Source: Parafrankia irregularis (GTDB taxonomy: Bacteria > Actinomycetota > Actinomycetes > Frankiales > Frankiaceae). Taken from it: DNA of 64,000 nt. Each line of letters starts with the position of its first letter. The first letter of the stretch is position 1. Positions 51,787 to 59,900 of this stretch are shown here, one piece after another. The notes below the pieces were generated by a model, which was given only the letters and a program-made list of their open reading frames with translations, was not told where the DNA came from and ran no database searches. The stretch is taken from NCBI RefSeq assembly GCF_001536285.1, contig NZ_FAOZ01000002.1, forward strand, positions 434,001-498,000, given 5' to 3'. The translations under genes and the position numbers were made by a program.

Positions 51787-52779
51787 GTGCGGGGAATAGC
51801 GCGCACACTGGCAGCACTGTGTGTTGCCGGTGCGGTCATGACCGGGCTGGTGGCCTGTGGGGATGACGACGACAGCGGTTCGACCCAGGCGGATACCGCG
51901 GCGGCCGCCGGTTTCCCGGTAACCATCGAGCACAAGTTCGGTTCTACGACGATTGACAAGGCGCCGACGAGAATCATCGCCTTGAGCTACGAAGAGGACA
52001 CGTTGGCGACGCTCGGCATCACGCCGATCGCCTACGCGACGAACCCCTACAAGGAAGACGGGAAGTTCCCCTGGCTCGACGGCAAGATCGACCTTGCCAA
52101 GAGCACGGGTCTGGACACCAGCGGCGACCTCAACCTCGAGCAGATCGCCTCGCTGAAGCCAGACCTCATCCTCGCCACCAACTTCTACGGGCTCGAGGAC
52201 TACTACGACCGGCTCTCCGAGATCGCGCCGACGGTCGCCTACAAGACCGAGGCCGGCATCGCGACCTGGCAGGAGGTCAGCACGACGATCGGCAAGGCGG
52301 TCGGGCGTGAGGCCGACGTCGCCAAGGCGGTCGCCGCCACCGAGAAGAGCATCACCGACACCGCGGCGAAGCTTCCCGGGCTGAAGGACAAGACATTCAG
52401 CTACAGCTTCTACTACGACGCCAACGGCCTCGCGGTGATCGACGACCCGGAGACCGTCTCCATCCAGCTGTACTCCCAGCTCGGCATGAAGCTCTCGCCG
52501 AAGGTGACGGCCAGTGTCGTCGACCGCGAACTGAGCCTGGAGAAGGTCGGCGAGCTCGACGCCGACTTCCTGCTGATCGGGTACGCCACGGACGAGCTGC
52601 GCACCCAGATGGACGCGAACGACCTGTTCAAGAAGATTCCGGCGGTCGTGGACGGTCGTGCGCTGGAGGTGGACGCATTCACCGCGGGTGCGGTCAACAA
52701 CCCGACCATCCTGAACATCCCGTGGCAGCTCGAGCAGCTTGAGTCGACCCTCGAGAAGGTCGCCGGCACCTCCGGCTGA
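51787..52779 (+). CDS. Iron-siderophore ABC transporter substrate-binding lipoprotein
   Basis: A 330-residue FecB/FepB-type binding protein: signal peptide with lipobox LVAC (about residue 23), Asp-rich linker, IEHKFGSTTIDKAPTRIIAL opening lobe 1, EQIASLKPDLILATNFYGLE, a long inter-lobe helix and NIPWQLEQLESTL at the end. It should capture the ferri-siderophore outside the membrane and hand it to the FecCD permeases. The GTG at 51787 begins the signal peptide. It is transcribed on its own from iron box 9 and ends at a hairpin shared with the convergent formyltransferase. Confidence 0.92.
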   Translation: MRGIARTLAALCVAGAVMTGLVACGDDDDSGSTQADTAAAAGFPVTIEHKFGSTTIDKAPTRIIALSYEEDTLATLGITPIAYATNPYKEDGKFPWLDGKIDLAKSTGLDTSGDLNLEQIASLKPDLILATNFYGLEDYYDRLSEIAPTVAYKTEAGIATWQEVSTTIGKAVGREADVAKAVAATEKSITDTAAKLPGLKDKTFSYSFYYDANGLAVIDDPETVSIQLYSQLGMKLSPKVTASVVDRELSLEKVGELDADFLLIGYATDELRTQMDANDLFKKIPAVVDGRALEVDAFTAGAVNNPTILNIPWQLEQLESTLEKVAGTSG

Positions 52780-52850
52780 CGTGCCGGTCCGCACGGCACG
52801 GATTGGGACACGGCAGCACAGATAAACAGGCACAGCACCGAATGAACGCG

Positions 52851-52892
52851 GAAACCGGGCGGTACGCAGACAAGCGCGTGCCGCCCGGTTTC
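52851..52892. terminator. Bidirectional hairpin terminator
   Basis: A 17-bp stem (GAAACCGGGCGGTACGC against GCGTGCCGCCCGGTTTC, one G-T pair) with an 8-base loop, between the convergent binding-protein and formyltransferase genes. A-rich and T-rich stem ends give short U-tracts in both directions. Confidence 0.82.
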
Positions 52893-52904
52893 ACTGCCGC
52901 AGAT

Positions 52905-53852
52905 CTAGGCCCGGTCGGTGAGGTACCCGCCCATGGTCGTGAAGTAGTCCGTCGCCGCCAGCTCGCGGCCGTCGTCCAGGCGCACGGTGCGGATCAGTAG
53001 TCCGTGGCTGCGTCCATGCCGTGCCTGCGCGCCCGCGACGATGACCACGCCGTCACCCTCGCGGATGAAGATCCGTCCAGGCGTGCCGCCGTAGCAGCCC
53101 TTGGAGACCTCGGCGGAGACGATGCGGACCCGCTCGCCGTTGCGGTAGGTGAACGCGTTGGGATAGGGGTCGCACTGGGCGCGCACAAGCCGGTCGAGCT
53201 CCTCGGCGGTCCAGGTCCAGTCGATGAGGCTGTCCCGCTCCGAGCGCTTGTGGAAGAAGCTGGCCTTCGAACGGTCCTGGGGAGCCCAGTCGGTGCGGCC
53301 GCTGGCCATCAGGTCCAGGCCCTCGACCGCCATCGGCCCGAACAGCGCGAGGGTGCGGTGGAACAGGTCGGTGGTGGTGTCACGCGGGCCGACCGGCACC
53401 CGGTGCTGCAGGACGACGTCACCGGCGTCGAGCTCGTCGCTCATGATGTGCGCTGTCACGCCCACCTCGGGCTCCCCGTTGATCAGCGCCCAGATCAACG
53501 GCGCGAACCCGGCGTAGGCGGGCAGCAGCGAGTCGTGGATGTTCAGCGTTCCCAGCCGCGGCAGGTTGAAGACCTGCGGCGGGATCCAGGTCCGCCAGTT
53601 GGTGGCGACGATGGCGTCGGGATCGGTCTCCTTGAGCAGCGACAGCAGGTCCTCGTCGTCAGGCCGGTTGCGAATCGCCACGGGAACGCCGTGCTCGGTG
53701 GCGAGGTCGGCCACCGAGTCATCCCAGATCTTCTCGTACGCGTGGTCGCTCTTCTCATGCGTCACGACCAGGGCGACGTCGTGATGGGAGTCGAGAAGAG
53801 CCTGCAGCGTGCGATGCCCCCAGGTCTGGTATCCGAACATTACGACCCGCAT
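52905..53852 (-). CDS. Formyltransferase, probably N5-hydroxyornithine formyltransferase
   Basis: A 315-residue formyl-tetrahydrofolate-dependent transferase. The N-terminal domain has MRVVMFGYQTWGHRTLQALL, the cofactor-site segment TLNIHDSLLPAYAGFAPLIW (His, SLLP and downstream Asp in MSDELDAGDVVLQ). A C-terminal OB-like part ends GYLTDRA. The fold is shared with Met-tRNA formyltransferase and ArnA, but the location in an iron-controlled locus with an N-hydroxylase points to the coelichelin CchA-type role, giving N5-formyl-N5-hydroxyornithine. The ATG at 53852 has a GAGGAG ribosome site; the longer in-frame start at 53900 runs into a tandem repeat. Confidence 0.82.
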   Translation of the reverse strand: MRVVMFGYQTWGHRTLQALLDSHHDVALVVTHEKSDHAYEKIWDDSVADLATEHGVPVAIRNRPDDEDLLSLLKETDPDAIVATNWRTWIPPQVFNLPRLGTLNIHDSLLPAYAGFAPLIWALINGEPEVGVTAHIMSDELDAGDVVLQHRVPVGPRDTTTDLFHRTLALFGPMAVEGLDLMASGRTDWAPQDRSKASFFHKRSERDSLIDWTWTAEELDRLVRAQCDPYPNAFTYRNGERVRIVSAEVSKGCYGGTPGRIFIREGDGVVIVAGAQARHGRSHGLLIRTVRLDDGRELAATDYFTTMGGYLTDRA

Positions 53853-53897
53853 GTCTTGTGTTTCTCCTCTGGTCTGCGAACGGGGATCTTGCTGATA

Positions 53898-53929
53898 CAT
53901 CAGGGCATCAGGGCATCAGGGCATCAGGG
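53898..53929. repeat. 8-bp tandem repeat (CATCAGGG), four copies
   Basis: Four exact CATCAGGG units lie in the 5' untranslated region of the formyltransferase, 46 bp upstream of its ATG. Slippage here could alter the leader length. The rest of 53853-54153 contains no gene. Confidence 0.85.
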
Positions 53930-54153
53930 CATGCCGGTAGCCGGACTGGGCCCTGGCGTCCGGTGTGGGGCTGGAAGAGCTGGTGCGGCGGGGCTGAAGA
54001 CGGCGGGACGGCCAGACGGCAGGGCGCGCCGCACGCCACAACGCCACAACGTCGACACGGCCCTGGAGCGGTCAACGCGGCCCTGGAGACGGCCTGGCCG
54101 ATCCGGTGGTTCCTGGTGCGCGAGGGAAGCGGCGGAAGGGAGGAAACCCCCGC

Positions 54154-54172
54154 TTAAGTGAGGCTTACCTAT
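54154..54172. promoter_or_regulatory. Iron box 10
   Basis: TTAAGTGAGGCTTACCTAT, about 15 of 19 to consensus, about 300 bp upstream of the formyltransferase ATG. If it marks the promoter the transcript has a long leader. It is the right-most iron box, and no gene before 54468 lies to its right. Confidence 0.75.
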
Positions 54173-54467
54173 GTTGATGGTTATTGCCACGATATGTCAA
54201 GTGATCGTGATGTCCGGCGCCGGTCGCGGCGGTCCGCCGGTTCGGCGGGGCCGGTCACGTTGAGAAGAGCCCGCGGTGGTCGTCCGGGACGGGTCCGGTC
54301 GTCTCCGTGCTGGTCTGTGACGGTGCGGTGAATTCGCGCCTGACCTGCGGAAATACCCCGAATGGCCTCATAGCCTGACGTGCGGGACCGGCGGGCGGCG
54401 GCAAGCGCCGGCAGGTGCCTGGCCGCCAGGCCGCCGGGCTGTCGGGGGAGACAGGAGCTCGATCGAC

Positions 54468-54830
54468 ATGCGGGACCGTGACCGTTGCACCGCGACAGTC
54501 ATGGGCGGTGGCCGTGGCTACGCCGTCCACCGGTGTGGCAGGCGGGCACTCGCCAGCGACCCGGACGGCCTGTGCCGCAGCCACCGCCTCCAGCAGGAGG
54601 GGGTGGCGGACACACCCCACGACGAGGACCGCTGGCGGACGAGTCGGGAACTCGAAGGACGCCTGCTCGAACTGTCCCGGCACCTGGCGACCTTCTACCG
54701 ACTGCCCGTCGAGCTCGAGTACGACGAGGCCGGGGCGCCACGGGCCTGCACCGGCCGCATCGTCGTGAACCCCGAGGACCTGCTGAGAACGCTGCAGGCA
54801 CAGGACCTCATGCCGCGCCGCCAGCGCTGA
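54468..54830 (+). CDS. Hypothetical protein with Cys/His-rich N terminus
   Basis: A 120-residue protein. The N-terminal half has four Cys/His groups (DRCTATVMGG, AVHRCGRRAL, DGLCRSHRLQ) that could bind a zinc ion; the C-terminal half is a helix (LEGRLLELSRHLATFYRLPV) and a short strand-helix end (GRIVVNPEDLLRTLQAQDLM). The family is not recognised. The ATG at 54468 is the only good start. It stands alone between the siderophore locus and the kinases. Confidence 0.6.
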   Translation: MRDRDRCTATVMGGGRGYAVHRCGRRALASDPDGLCRSHRLQQEGVADTPHDEDRWRTSRELEGRLLELSRHLATFYRLPVELEYDEAGAPRACTGRIVVNPEDLLRTLQAQDLMPRRQR

Positions 54831-54942
54831 GCGGCGCTGCTGGCGCAAACCGCCGCTGCCGGCCGCCGCCGGGGTGGCCAGCCAGCCGCCGCGAGGGCCG
54901 GGCCGGCAGGCCACGCTGATCCCGGCTCTCGCGGACCGATTC

Positions 54943-56763
54943 TCAGAAGCCAGGCGGGGGGGTGCCCGACGGCGAGCCCGTCGGGCCGCCGGTCTGCGTG
55001 GACGGCGCATCCGGGCTGCGGGTCACCGGCGGCGTGCTCGCGGGTGTGGTGGTCGGCGTCGACGGCGGTGACACCTTGACCGGTGGGGTCGTCTCCGGCG
55101 GCGGCTCGTTGATCGGCGGCTGGGTCGCCTCCGGGGTGGGAGTCGTCGTCCGCCGGGGGCGGTAGGTCGACCGCGTCTGCGTCGGCGTCGGCTCGACGGT
55201 CGCCTCATCGGTGGCCGGAGCGAAGATTCCCTGCGCGGGTGTGGCCGACGGCGACGGCGTGACGTTGTCGACGTCGGTTCCCTGCGCCGGGTCCTTGCCG
55301 CCGGTGAGCAGCACGGTCAGCAGAATCGCGAGACCCGCCAGGGCGGCCGCCGCCCCGCCGGCGATGATCACGACGAGTGGGGGACGGCGTCCCGAGCCGG
55401 CGCCGCGGCCCGTCTCGCCGCGATGATCGCCTCGACCGGTGGACGACGCGCGGTGGGAGACCGGCACGCGACCGGTGCGATCGCCGCGCTCACGGTCGCG
55501 TGCGGCATCCCGATCCAGGCTCAGCAGTCCGGCGGCCAGGTTCGCGTCATCCTGGTCGAACAGGTCCGGCGCCGGAGCCAGCGGCCCGATCTGGGTGAGA
55601 TCGTCATGCGGGCCGGTGGACGCGATCGGGTTCGGGCCGCTGACCGGGGAGAGACCGACCGCCGTCAGCTCGTCGTCGCCCCCGGGCAGCCCTGGAAGCG
55701 ACGGCACGGGGGTGATCTCGTGGCCGGCCGGCAGCCGATCGGTCACGCCGATGTCCGCCGCCGGAGCCGCCTGCTGCTCCCCCTGGGGCGGGAAGGACGG
55801 AGCGGACGGAGCGGACAGGTTCTCCAGGCCGTCATCGGAGGCGACGAGGTCGTCGGACGGCTCGGCCGGGCGGCTGCGCGGATTCGTCACGACCGCCGGG
55901 ACGGGCGTGGCGTTACGCGCGATCGGGGTCAGCCGGCGGCGGATCTCCTCGACGTCCGGGCGGAGCTCCGCGGGGCGGTCGAGCAGATCGGTGAGCAGCC
56001 CGCGCAGCGGTCCGGCCAGACGGAACGGCCGGCGGCGGCCCTCGACCACCGCACTCAGCACGGCGTAGGTCTCCGGCCCCTCGAAGGGCGGGCAGCCCTC
56101 GACCGCGGAGTAGAGGGTCGCGCCCAGGCCCCACAGGTCGCTCGCCGGCGTACCGGACGAACCACGGACCCGCTCGGGGGCGATGTAGGCCGGGGAACCG
56201 ACGAGCGCGCCGGTGCCGGTCAGCGTGACGTCGCCCTCGGTCGCCGCGATGCCGAAGTCGGTGAGCCGGACCCGGTTGTCCCGCCCGAGCAGCACGTTGC
56301 CCGGCTTCACGTCACGGTGCAGCACACCGGCCGAATGCGCCGCCGCCAGCGCGTCGGCCAGCGCGAGACCGATCGCCGCGACCTGGTCGAAGGGCAGCGG
56401 ACCGTGGTTCTTGATGGTGTCACCGAGGCTGTCCGCGTCGATGAGCTCCATGATGATCCAGTGCCGCTCATGCTCCTCGACGACGTCGAAGACGGAGACG
56501 ATCGCCGGGCTGTGCAGCCTGGCCAGCGCCCGTGCCTCGCGTAGCACGCGGGCTCGGATCGCATCCCGCTCCGCCTGCGCGCCAGCCATCGGCACGAGAA
56601 TTTCCTTGATGGCGACAGGACGCTGCAGCAGCTCATCTTCGCCGCGCCACACGACGCCGGCACCGCCGCGCCCGATGGGGGCGTCAAGGCGGTAGCGCTG
56701 CGCTACGTAGCGCGGTGTGCCGTGCCGAGAGGTATCCGGGGGCACGCTCGCCGATCTGGCCAT
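54943..56763 (-). CDS. PknB-like Ser/Thr protein kinase, membrane anchored
   Basis: A 606-residue Hanks-type kinase. The kinase domain (residues about 20-280) has GRGGAGVVWRGED, VAIKEI (Lys), HRDVKPGNVLL, DFGIAA, a TGALVGSPAYIAPE activation loop and SDLWGLGATLY. A long acidic/Pro-rich juxtamembrane part is followed by one transmembrane helix (PPLVVIIAGGAAAALAGLAI) and an extracellular Thr/Pro-rich tail of about 110 residues without PASTA repeats. The ATG at 56763 is 82 bp after the stop of the upstream kinase gene, so the two probably form an operon. Confidence 0.9.
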   Translation of the reverse strand: MARSASVPPDTSRHGTPRYVAQRYRLDAPIGRGGAGVVWRGEDELLQRPVAIKEILVPMAGAQAERDAIRARVLREARALARLHSPAIVSVFDVVEEHERHWIIMELIDADSLGDTIKNHGPLPFDQVAAIGLALADALAAAHSAGVLHRDVKPGNVLLGRDNRVRLTDFGIAATEGDVTLTGTGALVGSPAYIAPERVRGSSGTPASDLWGLGATLYSAVEGCPPFEGPETYAVLSAVVEGRRRPFRLAGPLRGLLTDLLDRPAELRPDVEEIRRRLTPIARNATPVPAVVTNPRSRPAEPSDDLVASDDGLENLSAPSAPSFPPQGEQQAAPAADIGVTDRLPAGHEITPVPSLPGLPGGDDELTAVGLSPVSGPNPIASTGPHDDLTQIGPLAPAPDLFDQDDANLAAGLLSLDRDAARDRERGDRTGRVPVSHRASSTGRGDHRGETGRGAGSGRRPPLVVIIAGGAAAALAGLAILLTVLLTGGKDPAQGTDVDNVTPSPSATPAQGIFAPATDEATVEPTPTQTRSTYRPRRTTTPTPEATQPPINEPPPETTPPVKVSPPSTPTTTPASTPPVTRSPDAPSTQTGGPTGSPSGTPPPGF

Positions 56764-56844
56764 CGATTCAAGTCTGACAGACGAATTGATCGGAGCACAC
56801 GCTACCCCGCTCGTCAGGCGGACGGAATCCGGACACCGGGCAAC

Positions 56845-59235
56845 TCACGACGCCGGCCTGAACGTCGAGAAGAGCTGCTGCATGAGCGGCTGGTTCGTCG
56901 CCCACAGCTCCTCGGGCGTGTGCCAGTACAGAGCGTAGCCATGCCCGTTTCGCACTGCGCCACGGTTGAGCACATGCACCGTCCCCCCACCACTGGAGGT
57001 GTAGGTGAACTCCCAGTCGGCCTGCCGTGCGCCGTCTGCCCCGTCGCCCGGTTCGATCCGTACCCGCTGGTAGTCCCTCACCTGGTCTCGAAAGCTTGTC
57101 TCGTTCCGGCGCCAGTCCTCGATGGCCGAGGTGTTCGCCGTCGCGATACTTCCGATGCGCATGAAAGTACCAGTCTCAGTATCCACGAAGTCCATGTTCC
57201 CCGTGCCTCCGCGGCCCGGCCGGCTTTCCCACGTCGCCGGGTAGGCGATCGACCACCCGCTCGGGTCGGTGTAGCCGACCCAGCCGGCCGCCGGAACGAC
57301 CGGGGTGGAATCGGTCGCGACGACGCCTCCCGCCGCGACGGCTGCGGCCCGCGGATCGACGGTCGAGGTCGGAGCGGATGCGGACCCCGAATCCTCGTCC
57401 GTGCCGCCGCCGCGGGCGACGAGGATGGCGATCACCGCGCAGACAACGACCAGCGTGGTCGCGACCAGCATCACAGTGCGCCGCCGGGGGCCCGTCCGTG
57501 TCACCGCGCCCGTACCCGCGGAGGAGCTTGCGGCCGTCTCCCCGGCCACGGCTCCGGCCACAGCCCCGGACCCGGCTGAAGCCGCGGCTGTGTCGGCGGC
57601 CGTGCTCGTGTCCGGGGGCGCTGCCGTGGCCTCCGCTGCCGTGGCCCTGGCTTCGACGGCCCTGGGTTCGAGGGCCCTCGGCTTCACGGCGACTGTCGCG
57701 TCCACGCTCGCGGTCGGAACCGCACCGGAGGCCGGGGCCGTCGTGGCTGGCGTCCCGCGGGGGCCCTCGGGCGCCGAGGAAATGACCGGTGCCGGTGCCG
57801 GTGCGGCGGAGGGCGCGGGGATCACAGCCGTGGAGTCGGGCGGGGTGGCCGTCACCGTGGCGGCGGGCGGGGTGGCCGCGGCCGTGGCGGTGTCAGCCGC
57901 CGGAGCCTGCTGGGAGGCCTGTTGCACCCGTGCCGGGATCCCGCCGAGTGCCCGCATGCGGTCGAGTCCGCGCAGCCGGTCGGTCTGGCGTGTCCTGTCC
58001 GCGTCGCGGTTGCGGTCGGGTGCGGCGGCGCGCAGCCGGTCCATCGCACGGACCCGTTCCAGGCGGCTCGCGAACCGGGACGACGACGACGGCGGACCGT
58101 CCCCCCGAGGCCGCAGCACGGTCGTCTCCGACCCCGCGACCGCGGGGCCTCCAGTCGCGCCAGGAGCACCAGTCGCGCCAGGAGCGGCGACCGCTGGCGG
58201 GGGCACGGCGGCGCCGGCTGTCGGCCGGCTGGTCAGCACGGTCTCATCCGCTGCCCCGAGGACCATCGTCGGCGCCGGCTCCGGCCGTGGTGAGAGGGCG
58301 GCCGCGACCCCCGGCGGCGGCGGGGTGGCGGTCGACACCGGCGGGCGGGCCGGGCGGCTGCGGGTGCGATGCGGGCGGCCGCGCTCCTCCTGCTCCAGGA
58401 TCTCGCGCATCCGCGCGCGCACCATGGCCAGGCTCGGGCGATGCGCCTGGCTCGGGGCCATCAGCTCGTCGATGACCGGCGAGAGCCGCCCGGCGGCCTG
58501 GAAGGGCCGGCGGCGGCCCTGCACCACCGCCGCGAGCACGGCGATCGGATCGCCACCGGGAAACGGGGAGGCACCCTCGACACTGGTGAACAGAGTGGCG
58601 CCCAGCCCCCAACGGTCACTCGCGGCCGTCCCGGCGTCGCCGCGGGCGCGCTCGGGTGACAGGTAGGCGGGTGAGCCCAGGACCATCCCGGTGCTGGTCA
58701 GCCGGGGGTCGCCGTGGCTGACGGCGATGCCGAAGTCGGTGAGCCGTGCCCGCTGATCGCCGGTCACGAGCACGTTGCTCGGCTTGACGTCGCGGTGGAC
58801 TATGCCCAGCCGATGCGCCGCCTCCAGGGCGTAGGCGAGACTGATCCCGATCCGGCAGACCTCGGCGACGCTCAGCGCCCCGCGCTCATCGATGATCTTC
58901 GACAGGGCCTGCCCGTCGACGAGCTCCATCACGATCCACGGCAGGTCGCCCTCGGAGATGACGTCGAGCACCGCCACCGCGCCCGGGTGATGCAGCCGGC
59001 CCGCGGCGCGGGCCTCGCGCAGCACCCGTTCCCGGGCGAGCTCCCGCTCCTGTTCGCTGCCGTCGGTGGGTAGCAGCACCTCCTTGACGGCCACCTGCCG
59101 GCGCAGCAGCTCGTCCGTCGCGCGGTGCACGACACCGAAGCCGCCACGGCCGATCACACCGTCGAGCCGGTACCGGCGCCCGATGAGCACGCGTGGAGCG
59201 GCTGGATCGGGAGCGTCACGGCGCTCGCCTGGCAT
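56845..59235 (-). CDS. Ser/Thr protein kinase with extracellular sensor-like domain
   Basis: A 796-residue kinase, paralogous to its downstream neighbour. The catalytic domain has GRGGFGVVHRATDE, VAVKEV, HRDVKPSNVL, DFGIAV, GSPAYLSPERA and SDRWGLGATLF. Next comes about 300 residues of Ala/Pro/Thr-rich linker, then a transmembrane helix (VMLVATTLVVVCAVIAILVA). The 160-residue outer domain (VGYTDPSGWSIAYPATWESR, NMDFVDTETGTFMRIGSIAT, WEFTYTSSGGGTVHVLNRGA, YALYWHTPEELWATNQPLMQ) resembles PsbP/DUF1795-like folds and may sense a ligand. It is divergent from the cytidine deaminase gene. Confidence 0.9.
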   Translation of the reverse strand: MPGERRDAPDPAAPRVLIGRRYRLDGVIGRGGFGVVHRATDELLRRQVAVKEVLLPTDGSEQERELARERVLREARAAGRLHHPGAVAVLDVISEGDLPWIVMELVDGQALSKIIDERGALSVAEVCRIGISLAYALEAAHRLGIVHRDVKPSNVLVTGDQRARLTDFGIAVSHGDPRLTSTGMVLGSPAYLSPERARGDAGTAASDRWGLGATLFTSVEGASPFPGGDPIAVLAAVVQGRRRPFQAAGRLSPVIDELMAPSQAHRPSLAMVRARMREILEQEERGRPHRTRSRPARPPVSTATPPPPGVAAALSPRPEPAPTMVLGAADETVLTSRPTAGAAVPPPAVAAPGATGAPGATGGPAVAGSETTVLRPRGDGPPSSSSRFASRLERVRAMDRLRAAAPDRNRDADRTRQTDRLRGLDRMRALGGIPARVQQASQQAPAADTATAAATPPAATVTATPPDSTAVIPAPSAAPAPAPVISSAPEGPRGTPATTAPASGAVPTASVDATVAVKPRALEPRAVEARATAAEATAAPPDTSTAADTAAASAGSGAVAGAVAGETAASSSAGTGAVTRTGPRRRTVMLVATTLVVVCAVIAILVARGGGTDEDSGSASAPTSTVDPRAAAVAAGGVVATDSTPVVPAAGWVGYTDPSGWSIAYPATWESRPGRGGTGNMDFVDTETGTFMRIGSIATANTSAIEDWRRNETSFRDQVRDYQRVRIEPGDGADGARQADWEFTYTSSGGGTVHVLNRGAVRNGHGYALYWHTPEELWATNQPLMQQLFSTFRPAS

Positions 59236-59320
59236 CGGCAGTCCTCTCCGCTCGGCGCTCCATCATCCCCATGGGATCACACCCGGTACACCTCCCGTCA
59301 GTGGGGCATGCTGGTCGGGG

Positions 59321-59350
59321 CCCGGTGCGGCCCGGTGCGGCCCGGTGCGG
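59321..59350. repeat. 10-bp tandem repeat (CCCGGTGCGG), three copies
   Basis: Three exact units lie in the 227-bp gap between the divergent kinase and cytidine deaminase genes. Confidence 0.85.
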
Positions 59351-59462
59351 GGCCGGCTCGGCGGGTCCCGACGAGCCCGCCCTGACCCGGCCCGGGCCGA
59401 CGGCGACCCGGCTCGGCCACGGTGCCGACCGGGTCAGGAGACCGACCAACCCGGGAGGGAAC

Positions 59463-59900
59463 GTGGACGACAACGCCTGGCTACGGCTGCGCGACGAGGC
59501 CGTGAAGGCCGCGCAGTACGCCTATGCGCCCTACTCGGGCCTTCAGGTGGGTGCCGCCGCGGTGGTCGATGACGGCCGTGTCGTGGTCGGCTGCAACGTC
59601 GAGAACGCATCGTATGGCCTGACCCTGTGTGCCGAATGTGGACTTGTGTCGGCGCTGCGGGCGAGTGGTGGCGGGCGTCTCGTCGCCTTCGTGTGCGTGA
59701 ACGCGGCCGGCGCGCTGCTCGCGCCCTGCGGGCGTTGCCGGCAGCTGCTCCACGAGCACGGCGGCCCGCAGCTGTTGGTCACCACGGCCAGTGGGGTGCG
59801 GACACTGGCCGAGCTGCTCCCCGACGCCTTCGGCCCCGCCGCCCTCCCGCCCACAGCCACGGTGTCCGCCGCCGGGCCGGGGACGGAGCCGGTGGCATGA
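59463..59900 (+). CDS. cdd: Cytidine deaminase
   Basis: A 145-residue zinc cytidine deaminase that converts cytidine and deoxycytidine to uridine forms. The zinc-site motifs are CAECGLVSAL (Cys, Glu) and PCGRCRQLL (two Cys), with NVENASYGLTL binding the substrate and YAPYSGLQVGAA near the start. It is somewhat longer than usual owing to an Ala/Pro-rich tail. The GTG at 59463 follows GGGAGGGAAC. Its stop overlaps the ATG of thymidine phosphorylase by 4 bases, so they are co-translated. Confidence 0.95.
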   Translation: MDDNAWLRLRDEAVKAAQYAYAPYSGLQVGAAAVVDDGRVVVGCNVENASYGLTLCAECGLVSALRASGGGRLVAFVCVNAAGALLAPCGRCRQLLHEHGGPQLLVTTASGVRTLAELLPDAFGPAALPPTATVSAAGPGTEPVA

